NCBI GenBank assembly: GCA_900318825.1
Contig: ONMB01000011.1
Coordinates: forward strand, 40,743-104,742
Direction: 5' to 3'
Source: an uncultured Ruminococcus sp.
GTDB taxonomy: Bacteria > Bacillota > Clostridia > Oscillospirales > Ruminococcaceae
Length of the DNA: 64,000 nt
Shown: one piece after another, positions 54,387 to 63,748 of the stretch
Numbering within the stretch: position 1 is the stretch's first letter
How the letters are laid out: each line of letters begins with the position of its first letter
Position numbers and translations under genes: made by a program
The notes under the pieces: model-generated
What the model was told of the DNA's origin: nothing
Seen by the model: only the letters and a program-made list of their open reading frames with translations
The model's database searches: none

Positions 54387-54412
54387 TGCAATTATTGCTT
54401 CTGACCTCTCGA

Positions 54413-55852
54413 TCAATATGCCTTGCCCCAGTAAACCATGCACTTTGCAGGCTTTCCGCAGCATACGCACTTGTCGCTGATATTCTCCTGCTCGAACGGG
54501 ATACATCTTGAACCAACACCGGTCTTTTCCTTGACCTCGTCCTCACAAGCCTCATCGCCGCACCACATTGCCTTGATGAAACCGTCGCCGTTTTCGAGGG
54601 ACTTTGTGATCTCATCGAGAGTTGTGCAGGCGTAGGTCCTTCTGTTGCGGTTGTCGAGAGCCTTCTGGAACATACCGTCGTGAGCTTCCTTGAGCTTCTG
54701 AGCGGCAGCAGTTTCGAGCTCATCGAGAGAAACAACAACCTTTTCGCCGTTCCAGCGCGAAGCGATAACGCACTGACCAGCCTCGATGTCCTTAGGACCT
54801 ATCTCAACTCTTATCGGAACGCCCTTCATCTCATACTCAGCAAACTTCCAGCCGGGTGAATTCTCGCTGTCGTCGAGCTTTACGCGGAGACCAGCCTTTG
54901 CAAGTCTGTCCTTGAGCTCGCCAGCCTTTTCGAGAACGCCCTCCTTGTGCTGAGCGATAGGGATTATAACAGCCTGTATCGGAGCGACTGCCGGCGGGAG
55001 TACGAGACCGTTGTCGTCGCCGTGAGTCATGATAACAGCACCGATGAGACGTGTTGTAACGCCCCAGCTTGTCTGATGGGGATTAACGCGCTTGTTTTCC
55101 TTATCGGTGTACTCTATGCCGAAAGCCTTAGCGAAGCCGTCGCCGAAATAGTGAGAAGTTCCAGCCTGAAGAGCCTTGCCGTCGTGCATAAGAGCTTCGA
55201 TAGCGTAGGTAGAAACAGCTCCTGCAAACTTGTCGCTCTCGGTCTTTTTACCCTTTACAACAGGCATAGCGAGGGAATTTTCGCAGAAATCGGCATATAC
55301 GTTGAGCATACGCTCTGTCTCCTCGATAGCCTCCTCAGCAGTAGCGTGGATAGTGTGACCTTCCTGCCAGAGGAACTCTCTTGAGCGGAGGAACGGACGG
55401 GTAGTCTTTTCCCAGCGTACAACGCTTACCCACTGGTTGTAGAGCTTGGGGAGGTCACGGTAGGAATGAACGATATTAGCATAGTGCTCGCAGAAGAGAG
55501 TCTCGGAGGTAGGACGTACACAGAGTCTGTCCTCGAGCTTTTCGTTTCCGCCGTGAGTTACCCATGCGACTTCGGGAGCAAATCCCTCAACGTGGTCCTT
55601 TTCCTTCTGGAGAAGGCTCTCGGGGATAAACATAGGCATACAAACGTTTTCGTGGCCGGTAGCCTTGAATGTTGAATCGAGAATATGCTGGATATTCTCC
55701 CAGATAGCGTAGCCGTAGGGGCGAATGACCATACAGCCCTTAACGCTGGTATATTCTATAAGCTCTGCCTTTTTGCAGATATCGGTGTACCACTGAGCGA
55801 AATCCTCGTCCATTGAGGTTATCGCAGTGACCATTTTTTTATCTTTTGCCAT
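54413..55852 (-). CDS. proS: Prolyl-tRNA synthetase, short archaeal-type
   Basis: The 479-residue class II synthetase has motif 1 ([17 protein letters not shown]), motif 2 ([31 protein letters not shown]) and motif 3 ([22 protein letters not shown]), then the anticodon-binding domain and a C-terminal domain with several cysteines ([26 protein letters not shown]), probably zinc binding. The insertion-type editing domain of classic bacterial ProRS is absent. It charges tRNA-Pro; a tRNA-Pro gene lies 20 kb away. The start is ATG after GAGGA; a longer frame is rejected because the promoter would lie inside. Confidence 0.96.
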   Translation of the reverse strand: MAKDKKMVTAITSMDEDFAQWYTDICKKAELIEYTSVKGCMVIRPYGYAIWENIQHILDSTFKATGHENVCMPMFIPESLLQKEKDHVEGFAPEVAWVTHGGNEKLEDRLCVRPTSETLFCEHYANIVHSYRDLPKLYNQWVSVVRWEKTTRPFLRSREFLWQEGHTIHATAEEAIEETERMLNVYADFCENSLAMPVVKGKKTESDKFAGAVSTYAIEALMHDGKALQAGTSHYFGDGFAKAFGIEYTDKENKRVNPHQTSWGVTTRLIGAVIMTHGDDNGLVLPPAVAPIQAVIIPIAQHKEGVLEKAGELKDRLAKAGLRVKLDDSENSPGWKFAEYEMKGVPIRVEIGPKDIEAGQCVIASRWNGEKVVVSLDELETAAAQKLKEAHDGMFQKALDNRNRRTYACTTLDEITKSLENGDGFIKAMWCGDEACEDEVKEKTGVGSRCIPFEQENISDKCVCCGKPAKCMVYWGKAY

Positions 55853-55891
55853 AGAAACAGTCCTCTTTTCTGTAAGTTCATAGATACGATT

Positions 55892-55920
55892 ATTATACCA
55901 TTTTTGTAAAGACTTGTCAA
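55892..55920 (-). promoter_or_regulatory. Promoter of proS
   Basis: Minus strand: TTGACA (55915-55920), 17 bp, TATAAT (55892-55897). The leader of about 35 nt is too short for a T-box. Confidence 0.85.
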
Positions 55921-55964
55921 TCACGGGAGCGGTTAAATTTTTCGTTTATTTTTCAGGGTAGACC

Positions 55965-55993
55965 TTGATTTGAGAGGAAAAATGTGGTATGAT
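55965..55993 (+). promoter_or_regulatory. Promoter of the cohesin/dockerin gene
   Basis: TTGATT (55965-55970), 17 bp, TATGAT (55988-55993), about 53 bp before the TTG start. Confidence 0.65.
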
Positions 55994-56046
55994 ATATTCA
56001 ACAGGTCATTCAACAACTTGTGCAATCTGCGAAAGGTGGAATTAAT

Positions 56047-57663
56047 TTGAAAAAGTTTATAGCAACAGTAATGGCGCTTGGTATCGTTGGCGGAGCTCTT
56101 CCGGCAGCTTGTCCGTTTGCCGTTGAAACGTCCGCAGCGGACGATATATTCGATCCCCCGGTCATAAACGATCCGCTCAGCTCCATAGGAACGCCCCTCC
56201 CCGATTACCCGGAAAGGCTTCTCGGCGATGCGGACAAGGACGGTTACATATCGCCGTATGACGCTTCAAGAACGCTCAATCACTTAGCTATGCTGTCAAT
56301 TGGTAAAACAGACGCTGTTTCCGATGAGACCGCCGCTGCAATGGACACAGATCCTGACGGCAGGATAGGCGCATCTGATGCAGCACATATCCTGCGCTGG
56401 TGTATCAAGAAGCCCGCTAATGCCGAAAGCGACTATAAAAAGTCTGTCATCAGCGGTCACCAAAACAAGGAGATAGCATATGACGCCTCATCGTTCATAA
56501 ACTCCTCCAGATATGTTGATCCGTCAGACTCTGCCGTAAAGCCTGAAATCACCATTGATAAGGTCGAAAAAGACGCTTCCGATGCTGCCGGCAGGCAGGT
56601 AAAGGTCAACATAAATTTAAGCGGAGCAGATCTGCATTATGCCTCTGCCGGATTTCATCTGATATACGATGACAGACTGACTCTCGATAATCTGAAGCAG
56701 CCCTCTGAATTCTATGATTCGCTTATTTTCTCTCATGGTTCCATAGATAAAGGCAATGAATTCATCGGAATTACGGATTATGAGAATGACAGTCCGGACG
56801 GTATCCTCGCAACTGCGACCTTTACTCTCCCCGAAGACGCTGAATCAGGCGACCTTTACCCGATAGGCATACAATACTGCGAAGACGAAAGAACCTTTGA
56901 CTGCTTCGGCGGAGTGGTAAACAACGCGGAGAGCCAGCTTATGAACTCAGCCCTCTTCACAAACGGCATCTCAAACGGCTATATCAGCTTAGTGGAGTTC
57001 CCCACAGTTCCCATTACAGAGCCCCAGACAGCAGAGTATGATATAATCACCGAGTCGGGCATCACATACTATGTCTATCCGTCCGGATCGGCAAGAGTGG
57101 TCGATTGTGCCGAGGACATAACAGGAGAGGTCGTTATCCCGGACTCAATAAACGATGTTACGGTAACGCACATTGACGAAGCAGCTTTTCAGGGCTGTTC
57201 CGGCATAACATCTGTGAAAATACCTGTTTCAGTTAAAAATATAGCTGAGAACGCATTCAGCGGCTGTCCGCTTGAAAAGGTCACTATCATCAACTACAAC
57301 TGCACAATAACAGGCTCAGACACGTTCGGAGATGCCGAGATACACAGCTATGTCGGCGGATCAGTCGAGCAGTGGGCTAAGGACAACGGCAAGGTATTTG
57401 TTCCGATGTCGGACGTCGCCACTATTCACGATCCTACTCTCAAGGGCGATGCAAACCTCGACGATCAGGTAAACATCGCAGACGCCGTGCTCGTAATGCA
57501 GGTCACTACGAACCCGGACAAGTACGCTCCGGGCAAGTCCGACGTCAGCATAAAGGCGCAGGGCGAGATCAACGCCGATGTTGACGGCAAGGCTGGTCTG
57601 ACCAATTCCGACGCCCTCCTCATACAGAAATTCAAGCTCGGACTCATCAGATCTTTCGACTGA
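56047..57663 (+). CDS. Cohesin-like protein with two dockerins and LRR repeats (adaptor scaffoldin)
   Basis: The 538-residue secreted protein has a signal peptide (about 1-31), dockerin 1 (about 60-121: GDADKDGYISPYDASRTLN and DTDPDGRIGASDAAHILRW), a cohesin-like domain (about 165-317: VKVNINLSG, YASAGFHLIYDDRLTLDN, SPDGILATATFTLPEDAESG, YPIGIQYC), a short LRR_5 region (about 365-425, DEAAFQGCSGITSVKIPVSV) and dockerin 2 (about 467-535: GDANLDDQVNIADAVLVMQ; ADVDGKAGLTNSDALLIQKF). Dockerin 2 is of the same class as those of the xylanase and cellulase here, dockerin 1 of the LRR-protein class. The start is TTG with AAAGGTGG 7 nt upstream; no ATG gives the signal peptide. It could bridge cohesins and carry one client. 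Confidence 0.8.
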   Translation: MKKFIATVMALGIVGGALPAACPFAVETSAADDIFDPPVINDPLSSIGTPLPDYPERLLGDADKDGYISPYDASRTLNHLAMLSIGKTDAVSDETAAAMDTDPDGRIGASDAAHILRWCIKKPANAESDYKKSVISGHQNKEIAYDASSFINSSRYVDPSDSAVKPEITIDKVEKDASDAAGRQVKVNINLSGADLHYASAGFHLIYDDRLTLDNLKQPSEFYDSLIFSHGSIDKGNEFIGITDYENDSPDGILATATFTLPEDAESGDLYPIGIQYCEDERTFDCFGGVVNNAESQLMNSALFTNGISNGYISLVEFPTVPITEPQTAEYDIITESGITYYVYPSGSARVVDCAEDITGEVVIPDSINDVTVTHIDEAAFQGCSGITSVKIPVSVKNIAENAFSGCPLEKVTIINYNCTITGSDTFGDAEIHSYVGGSVEQWAKDNGKVFVPMSDVATIHDPTLKGDANLDDQVNIADAVLVMQVTTNPDKYAPGKSDVSIKAQGEINADVDGKAGLTNSDALLIQKFKLGLIRSFD

Positions 57664-57677
57664 TATAATTATATCTC

Positions 57678-57707
57678 AAAGCTCCCTCTAAAACAGGGAG
57701 CTTTTTG
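57678..57707 (+). terminator. Intrinsic terminator
   Basis: AAAGCTCCCT/AGGGAGCTTT (57678-57687 with 57695-57704) followed by TTG. Confidence 0.85.
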
Positions 57708-57747
57708 TCAGCTTTGTAAAATTACAGTTAAAATCCCAAAAAAGGGA

Positions 57748-57775
57748 TTGACTAAAAAGAGATTTCAGGTATAAT
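57748..57775 (+). promoter_or_regulatory. Promoter of the Na/Pi transporter gene
   Basis: TTGACT (57748-57753), 16 bp, TATAAT (57770-57775). No Pho-box-like repeats recognised by eye. Confidence 0.65.
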
Positions 57776-57830
57776 ATAAAGTGGATATATAGAGAGAGAA
57801 ACAAAAATAAGAATTATTCAGGAGAATAAT

Positions 57831-59627
57831 ATGAACGAAGAATTTTCAATTTTTAACATCTTCACAATGCTCGGCGGACTCGCCTTCTTCCTCTACGGAA
57901 TGAACGTTATGTCCACAGGTCTTGAAAAGCTCACCGGAGGCAAACTCGAGGTGGCTCTCAAGAAAATGACCTCAAACAAGTTTAAAAGTATACTCCTCGG
58001 TATGGGAATAACAGTTGCGATACAATCTTCGTCAGCTATGACGGTAATGCTTGTCGGTCTGGTAAATTCAGGTATTATGCAGCTCGATCAGACAGTTGGT
58101 GTCTGCTTCGGTGCTGATATAGGCACAACTCTCACTGCATGGATACTCAGCCTCGCCGGTGTTGAGGGTGACAATTTCTTCATAAAAATGCTGAAGCCTA
58201 CTTCGTTCTCTCCGCTCGTTGCGCTCATCGGCGTAATGTTCATAATGATAGCGAAGAAGAACAAGAAAAAGGACATAGGCCGTATCCTCATGGGATTTTC
58301 CGTACTTATGACAGGTATGTCACTTATGTCCGGAGCAGCTGAACCTCTCGCAGAATCGCCAAAATTCAGGGAAGCTCTCACAGCATTTGAAAACCCTGTT
58401 CTCGGCGTAGTCGTTGGTGCCGGCTTTACCGGTATAATTCAGAGCTCAGCAGCTTCTATCGGTATATTACAGGCGTTTTCACGTACAGGCGGACTTACAG
58501 TCGGAATGGCACTGCCTATCGTAATGGGACTGAATATCGGAACCTGCGTAACTGCTCTTATTTCCAGTATCGGTGTTAAGAAGAGCGCCAAGCGAGTTGC
58601 CTGCATACATATTTCCATAAAGGTGATCGGTACACTTGTGCTCCTTCCGACAGTAATGATCCTCCAGCACGTTGTTCAGCTCGATGTATTCAACAAAACT
58701 ACAAACGCGCTCGGCATCGCTGTAATGCACACCATTTTCAACCTCGTTATCACATTTATGCTCATTCCTTTCTCTTCATACCTTGTCAAGCTGTCCAACT
58801 TTATCATAAAGGAAACTGATGATGAGGCAGAGGAGATAAAGAGACACGCCGTTCCCGAACTTGACGGTATTCTCCTCAAAACCCCTGCTGTTGCTGTTGA
58901 AGCCTGCAAGGGCGCAAGTATCCAGATGTCTGAGCTCACACGCGAAACGATCATTATGGGACTTGATATATTGAAGGAATACAGCGAAGAATCAGCCCGG
59001 ATCATTATTGAGAACGAGGACATCATCGACAGCTTTGAGGACAAGCTCAACAGCTATCTGCTGAAGATCTCAAAGAGCTCCGTTACCGGCAACGACAGCC
59101 GAAGCGTTTCAAAGATGATGCACTGCGTCGGCAACTTCGAGCGTATTTCCGACCACGCTGTAAACCTCGTGGAGTCCGCTCAGGAAATGCATGATAAGGG
59201 CATCGCCTTCTCGGACGAGTGTATCAGCGAGATACAGGTCATCACGGACGCTATAAGCGAAAATGTTAACCGTGCCTTTGATTCGTACAAGAGCAATGAC
59301 CTTGCAATAGCTCATACGGTCGAGCCGCTCGAGGAAGTCGTGGATAACCTCAGCACAGAGCTCAAAAACCGCCATATACGCCGTCTCCAGAACGACGAGT
59401 GTACAGTTGAGCTTGGATATATCTTCCAGGATATACTCACAAATCTCGAACGTATTTCCGACCACTGTTCAAATATTGCCGGCTGTCTCATCGAAACCGA
59501 CGAAAAGACCAATCTCCACGCTTATCTCCACGATATCAAGGAGAACGACGAGAAGTTCAGAGAGGAATACCGCACTTATGCAGACGAGTATTTCTCACGT
59601 CTCGGCGTCCCCAAGGTCAAAGCGTAA
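57831..59627 (+). CDS. Na/Pi cotransporter family protein with PhoU domain
   Basis: The 598-residue protein has about nine transmembrane helices (1-330) with two Na_Pi_cotrans repeats marked by GMGITVAIQSSSAMTVM and GAGFTGIIQSSAASIGIL (the QSSS motifs), and a cytoplasmic PhoU-like helical domain (about 355-570) with MMHCVGNFERISDHAVNLVE and FQDILTNLERISDHCSNIAG. Sodium-driven phosphate uptake or export; homologous YjbB of E. coli exports phosphate. It has its own promoter and terminator. Confidence 0.93.
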   Translation: MNEEFSIFNIFTMLGGLAFFLYGMNVMSTGLEKLTGGKLEVALKKMTSNKFKSILLGMGITVAIQSSSAMTVMLVGLVNSGIMQLDQTVGVCFGADIGTTLTAWILSLAGVEGDNFFIKMLKPTSFSPLVALIGVMFIMIAKKNKKKDIGRILMGFSVLMTGMSLMSGAAEPLAESPKFREALTAFENPVLGVVVGAGFTGIIQSSAASIGILQAFSRTGGLTVGMALPIVMGLNIGTCVTALISSIGVKKSAKRVACIHISIKVIGTLVLLPTVMILQHVVQLDVFNKTTNALGIAVMHTIFNLVITFMLIPFSSYLVKLSNFIIKETDDEAEEIKRHAVPELDGILLKTPAVAVEACKGASIQMSELTRETIIMGLDILKEYSEESARIIIENEDIIDSFEDKLNSYLLKISKSSVTGNDSRSVSKMMHCVGNFERISDHAVNLVESAQEMHDKGIAFSDECISEIQVITDAISENVNRAFDSYKSNDLAIAHTVEPLEEVVDNLSTELKNRHIRRLQNDECTVELGYIFQDILTNLERISDHCSNIAGCLIETDEKTNLHAYLHDIKENDEKFREEYRTYADEYFSRLGVPKVKA

Positions 59628-59633
59628 TAATAC

Positions 59634-59665
59634 AGGACGTGCCTTTCAGGTACGTCCTTTTGTTT
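59634..59665 (+). terminator. Intrinsic terminator
   Basis: AGGACGT/ACGTCCT stem (59634-59640 with 59652-59658) followed by TTTTGTTTTG. Confidence 0.8.
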
Positions 59666-59686
59666 TGCTCTGCTGTTAATATACGC

Positions 59687-59717
59687 AAAAAGAGCGCACC
59701 ATAAAGGTACGCTCTTT
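59687..59717 (-). terminator. Intrinsic terminator
   Basis: Minus strand AAAGAGCG/CGCTCTTT (59689-59696 with 59710-59717) followed by UUUUU. It ends the lipoprotein gene at 59781. Confidence 0.85.
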
Positions 59718-59780
59718 ATTACATCTTATGCGACTATTGTTCGATGAAACGGTTGAGCTTAATTCAGAAACAATATGTTA

Positions 59781-60254
59781 TCAGTCCTCAGATGCCTCTG
59801 TTGACTCAGCTGCTGCAAGAGTTGTGTACTCGCTTACCTTCTTGAGGTAGATCTTTGAACCGCCCTCGCTCATAATGAAGTCGTCGCCGTCGATCTTGAT
59901 TGTCATAGTATTAGAATCGCTATCTGAATTATCGCCTGAATTGTCTTCGCTGTCATCGGTGAGCTTGATCTCATCGCCGTCAACAGTCCACTTTCCAATG
60001 TCTGCTTCTTCCTTCTGAGACTTAGCGTCCCAACCGATAGCCTTTCCGTCGTCCTTGAGCTCGAACTGTAAGAATGTAGCGATCGGGTTTCCGGAATAAT
60101 CAGTTGTAAACTCAGTGTCGCCGCTTACGATCTTAGTTGCCTCATATTTACCTGCATACTTGCTCTTGCTGCCGCTGCTGTCCTTGCTTCCGCAACCTAC
60201 GAAACAACCAGCTGCGAGAACTGCTGCCATTGATAATACTGCTAACTTTTTCAT
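59781..60254 (-). CDS. Small secreted lipoprotein, function unknown
   Basis: The 157-residue precursor has a signal peptide with lipobox FVGC (Cys about residue 21), a short Ser/Lys/Gly linker, and a small beta-barrel-like domain of about 110 residues (YAGKYEATKIVSG ... FLQFELKDDGKAIGWD ... KWTVDGDEIKLTDD), like lipocalin-type or DUF5640-like domains seen in gut Firmicutes, interrupted by an acidic stretch rich in Asp and Ser. It has a TATAAT (60300-60305, minus) upstream without a good -35. Confidence 0.8.
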   Translation of the reverse strand: MKKLAVLSMAAVLAAGCFVGCGSKDSSGSKSKYAGKYEATKIVSGDTEFTTDYSGNPIATFLQFELKDDGKAIGWDAKSQKEEADIGKWTVDGDEIKLTDDSEDNSGDNSDSDSNTMTIKIDGDDFIMSEGGSKIYLKKVSEYTTLAAAESTEASED

Positions 60255-60443
60255 TTTAATTCTCTCCTAATATCATATTCGGTCTTTGACCTTGTGCTTA
60301 TTATACAATAAAACGAAGCGTTTTTCATCAAAAGTACCAAATTGTAATATTTATTCTGTGTTTACAACAAGTTTTATTAGCGAAGAACTCGATTTTTGTT
60401 TTAATTAGCCGAAAACACGTCGTTCACAGTAAATTTTAGCTAT

Positions 60444-60477
60444 AAAGAAAAGTACCTCCGCAAAAGCAAAGGTACTT
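60444..60477 (-). terminator. Terminator-like hairpin with no adjacent gene
   Basis: 8-bp stem with a 12-nt loop and a U-rich tail on the minus strand. The nearest minus gene end is the KAP gene, 275 bp away, with a 3' remnant between. Confidence 0.55.
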
Positions 60478-60629
60478 GTAATTTCGATAACTCCCAGTAG
60501 GGATAAAATTATCTCTTGCGTAACCAAGGGCACGGATTTTAGCCGATTCAAACGGTGGATTGGGTGCTGTTTGGGTGTTATCCAACGATTCTTATTCAGG
60601 CTTAAATCACTATATATAGATTATTTCTT

Positions 60630-60752
60630 CTAATTCGGATATTTCTCATAGAAGGATTCAACGATTTCTTCGCTGCTTGCGAACCTGATGTACTGCAATT
60701 TTTGATCAGTTCCGCCTGAACCAGTCTTTTGTCTATTATGTGAATGGAAGTA
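60630..60752 (-). pseudogene. In-frame coding remnant after the KAP stop codon
   Basis: Directly after the KAP TAA, the same frame stays open for 40 codons (YFHSHNRQKTGSGG..., QYIRFASSEEIVESFYEKYP) and ends at TAG. The composition looks coding (charged, helical end). There is no start codon or ribosome binding site. It may be a leftover 3' end of a replaced gene, or a C-terminal extension cut by a nonsense change. Origin unknown. Confidence 0.4.
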
Positions 60753-63374
60753 TTATAAGTCGAATATAAATGGTTCTGGTAATACTATTCCATACTTATC
60801 ATGAGAGTTCACTTCTCTGTTCTTAAATTTCTCGTATATTTCTTTTATGCGTTTCTCACTTTCGTTTTTAGGCGGATTATTTTTTAATGATTTATCTATC
60901 GTTTCTTCACCAACATATAGTATATCTGTTGAATTATCAGTCAAAGCATACGAATATCCATCCGAGCCTACTCCGTTTATAATTAAATCAGCAATCAATC
61001 TATATACATATTTTTCTTTAAATACGCTTTTTATGTACGTCTTTAATATCTCATTTTTATTCTCATTTTTATCATAAAATTGAAAGAGTCCGCCAGTAAT
61101 GTTATATTGTCTATAATAACCATCAGAGTATAGGTCGATTTTTTCTTCAATAACCTTATGGCAAATTCCTGAATATAGTGTTTCAAATTTGTCTTTTAAT
61201 AATTGAGGATTATTTAGTTTTGAACTGTTAAGCCAATATACAAGATGATTGATATATATAATTCGGCTGTAATCAGTTTTTATTAATGAAATAATCTTAT
61301 TTAATTCTTTCTCGTTAATTCTAACAAGTAACATTGATATAATTAATATAGTTCGCTCTAATGCACTAAGATTTAAGAATTGTTGAGTATCATCAATAGA
61401 ATTTAGATTCTTCCATAAAGATATGACCGTAAAAACAATACTTTCTTCAGAAATATCATCTAATTTTGATTGTAAAACTTCTATTTTTTCTTTATGAGTT
61501 TCCTTTGATGCAGAATATAACACATTATCAAGTATAAACTGAACTTCTTGATCGGTTTTTGCACAATTCAGCTCATAAACCAATTTGTTTATACCTGTAC
61601 GGTCTTCTAAAAATACATTTGTATAATATGTGAAATACAGTTCAAAAAATTTTAAACTGTATATCGGTGCATCTTGCTTAATGAGTTTAGAAGCATTCGC
61701 ACTTCGCTCATCAATATTCTCTATGTTTTTTTCATTTAGATAAACATAAGGAAAAACAAAAGAAAGAAGCTTTCGACTTGGTAAACGGTTTTTAAACACT
61801 TCATCAAACCATTCCTTCGCATTCTTTTCAAACAATGCTTTGTTTTGATGCATCATACCTAAATCTACATTGTAAATATAATCTTCCGAAATAAAGTATG
61901 CTGCATGGTTTAAAACTAATTCATACAATTCATTATCAAAAAAACGAATAGTTTCGATTATTAGCATTACTGTTCTATCAAGTTTACACGGATTAAGAAA
62001 TACATTTGTGAAAACAGAATTAATATATCTTTTAAAGTTCCTAAGATCAACATTTATTTTACATATATACTCAATAACAGGCAAGTATGAACTTTTCTCA
62101 CTTTGTACTACGCCGTAATGACTTAATATATTATCTACAGATTTCTGATATATATCATTCAGTCTTTCAAAATGAATTGGAGATAAGTATATCTCATGAT
62201 TTATTATTTTTTCAGTATATTTAGGATTGATTTTCTTTGTATCATTTAATATATCATTTACTCGTGTTTTATCATATGATAAGACATACACAATATTAGG
62301 AAGATTAAAAACCGTACTAATTAGTTTAAACATAAGAATAATATTGTCCGCTTCTGCCCTATCAATATTATCAATGAAAAATACAACGGTTTTATCATTT
62401 AATGTAAGATACTTGCTTATTTCATGCATTAGAAAAGATAAATCATTACTATCAGAATTTGTTATTTTATCAACAATTTTATCAATCCCTTTCAAATCTG
62501 TAACAGATTTTGTTGTAATAGTTTTCAAACTATTTATAAAATCACGATTATGTGATAAACTAAACTCAACGCCTGTTTTTTTCATTATCTTATCGAACAT
62601 TTCGGTCAATAAAGCTTCCTGAGTTCCATAAATCCAAGGATCAAAGTCATCTATAAATACTAGGTGTTTATTTTCTTCTGCTTTCTGTTTTTCTTTTAAC
62701 ATCTTTTTAACGTTATTGATAATAGTAGTTTTTCCACTTCCCCATGCCCCGATAAGTCCGATTACATATGATGTATCAGCTTTATAATTTGAAACAAACA
62801 TATACAGTTGGTCAATTACGCTCTTTCTCCCTAATAGATCATAATCTACATCTTTTTCTGATATTCTAATAGGTGCATTTTTTTCAGCACTAAACTTATT
62901 GTCGTAGATTGATTTTAGGTCGTATAATACGTTGTTAGAAGCTACTTTATTAAATTTCTTATAAGCCTCATATACTATTACCAAGCGAGCTACTATAGAA
63001 GTTGACGAACAGATCATAATTATAATTCCAATAATTGTCTTATATGACAAGCCATCTGTTAACGACCATATTATTATAGAAAATGAACTTGTAATAAAGC
63101 AAATGAACGAAAGAGAATCTATAAAACATGGCGAAACGTTTTTATAGATTTGAAAGGTTCTTTTATATATAGCATATATAAATAATAGTATACATGCCCC
63201 AATAATAAGGGTTATTCTCATTTCCTTTGGTATATTATTATAAAATGCAGAAGGTTTATTTATAATGTCTAAACATAACACCACCATAATAAGTAATGTA
63301 GAGTACATAATGATCTTAATGTCTCTACCGCTTTCTTTGATATTATGGAAATAGTTTGATAAAGCAGTTTTCAT
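60753..63374 (-). CDS. KAP family P-loop NTPase, membrane-anchored
   Basis: The 873-residue protein has four N-terminal hydrophobic helices (about 20-36, 54-70, 86-105, 112-133), then a KAP NTPase domain: Walker A LIGAWGSGKTT (about 209-217), the KAP motif DDFDPWIYGTQEALL (about 243-256), Walker B VVFFIDNIDRAE (about 330-338), and an all-helical C-terminal half of unknown fold. KAP NTPases include PifA, which excludes phage T7. The gene is far more AT-rich than the core genes (many AAT, ATA, TTA codons), a sign of transfer. Start chosen at ATG 63374 with GAGGTGG 6 nt upstream; a frame of 17 more codons exists. A role in defence is inference. Confidence 0.85.
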   Translation of the reverse strand: MKTALSNYFHNIKESGRDIKIIMYSTLLIMVVLCLDIINKPSAFYNNIPKEMRITLIIGACILLFIYAIYKRTFQIYKNVSPCFIDSLSFICFITSSFSIIIWSLTDGLSYKTIIGIIIMICSSTSIVARLVIVYEAYKKFNKVASNNVLYDLKSIYDNKFSAEKNAPIRISEKDVDYDLLGRKSVIDQLYMFVSNYKADTSYVIGLIGAWGSGKTTIINNVKKMLKEKQKAEENKHLVFIDDFDPWIYGTQEALLTEMFDKIMKKTGVEFSLSHNRDFINSLKTITTKSVTDLKGIDKIVDKITNSDSNDLSFLMHEISKYLTLNDKTVVFFIDNIDRAEADNIILMFKLISTVFNLPNIVYVLSYDKTRVNDILNDTKKINPKYTEKIINHEIYLSPIHFERLNDIYQKSVDNILSHYGVVQSEKSSYLPVIEYICKINVDLRNFKRYINSVFTNVFLNPCKLDRTVMLIIETIRFFDNELYELVLNHAAYFISEDYIYNVDLGMMHQNKALFEKNAKEWFDEVFKNRLPSRKLLSFVFPYVYLNEKNIENIDERSANASKLIKQDAPIYSLKFFELYFTYYTNVFLEDRTGINKLVYELNCAKTDQEVQFILDNVLYSASKETHKEKIEVLQSKLDDISEESIVFTVISLWKNLNSIDDTQQFLNLSALERTILIISMLLVRINEKELNKIISLIKTDYSRIIYINHLVYWLNSSKLNNPQLLKDKFETLYSGICHKVIEEKIDLYSDGYYRQYNITGGLFQFYDKNENKNEILKTYIKSVFKEKYVYRLIADLIINGVGSDGYSYALTDNSTDILYVGEETIDKSLKNNPPKNESEKRIKEIYEKFKNREVNSHDKYGIVLPEPFIFDL

Positions 63375-63482
63375 ATATCCACCTCGAATGAATAATTTTT
63401 TACCAGCAAAGTTGTATTTCTTCACTTAATAAATATGTATGCATGCTTCGCTAAACGAAAGTTAATAGCATATGTTAATTGT

Positions 63483-63511
63483 ATTATAGCACTTAATTAA
63501 GGAAAAAACAA
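63483..63511 (-). promoter_or_regulatory. Promoter of the KAP gene
   Basis: Minus strand: TTGTTT (63506-63511), 17 bp, TATAAT (63483-63488), giving a leader of about 100 nt. Confidence 0.6.
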
Positions 63512-63592
63512 TATTAATTATCAAGATGATTATTGTAACTATGATATGGCTTCAATAGAAATCCAATGTTATACATAACATTTGTCTACTAC

Positions 63593-63739
63593 TATATCAA
63601 AAATAACGCATACGTGTTTTCTATCAAACTTCTTGACTCTAAACCGTTTATGTGTTATAATAATTATATCAAAAATAAGGTTCGTTAATCTTGATAGAAA
63701 AGTAGGAAACTATATCTTGATACACTTTCCTACGGAAAG
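63593..63739 (+). promoter_or_regulatory. Serine recombinase promoter with repeats and SD hairpin
   Basis: Promoter: TTGACT (63633-63638), 17 bp, TATAAT (63656-63661). Around it: direct repeats TATATCAAAAATAA (63593-63606 and 63665-63678), an inverted pair TTTTCTATCAA (63617-63627) and TTGATAGAAAA (63691-63701), and in the leader two competing stems: GTAGGAAA/TTTCCTAC (63702-63709 with 63726-63733) and CTTTCC/GGAAAG (63725-63730 with 63734-63739), the latter covering the ribosome binding site. This suggests autoregulation or recombination subsites and control of translation. Confidence 0.6.
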
Positions 63740-63748
63740 GGATCAAAA

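Larger units (their letters stand above)
60255..60752. other. Boundary region between core genes and AT-rich island
   Basis: About 500 bp without an intact gene. It holds the lipoprotein promoter side (60300-60330), a minus-strand terminator-like stem AAGTACCT/AGGTACTT (60450-60457 with 60470-60477) followed by TTTTCTTT, about 150 bp more GC-balanced sequence open in two minus frames without start codon (about 60440-60590), and a coding remnant (60630-60752). It is a likely edge of an inserted segment; no clear att repeats were found by eye. Confidence 0.5.

Noticed and set aside
55853-55891. T-box leader before proS
   Set aside because: The promoter is about 40 bp from the start codon, leaving no room for a T-box.
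60440-60600. Short minus-strand coding region with open frames (e.g. ending CFCGGTFLYS)
   Set aside because: Two frames are open but neither has a start or a recognisable domain, and the terminator stem overlaps the end; kept only as boundary sequence.
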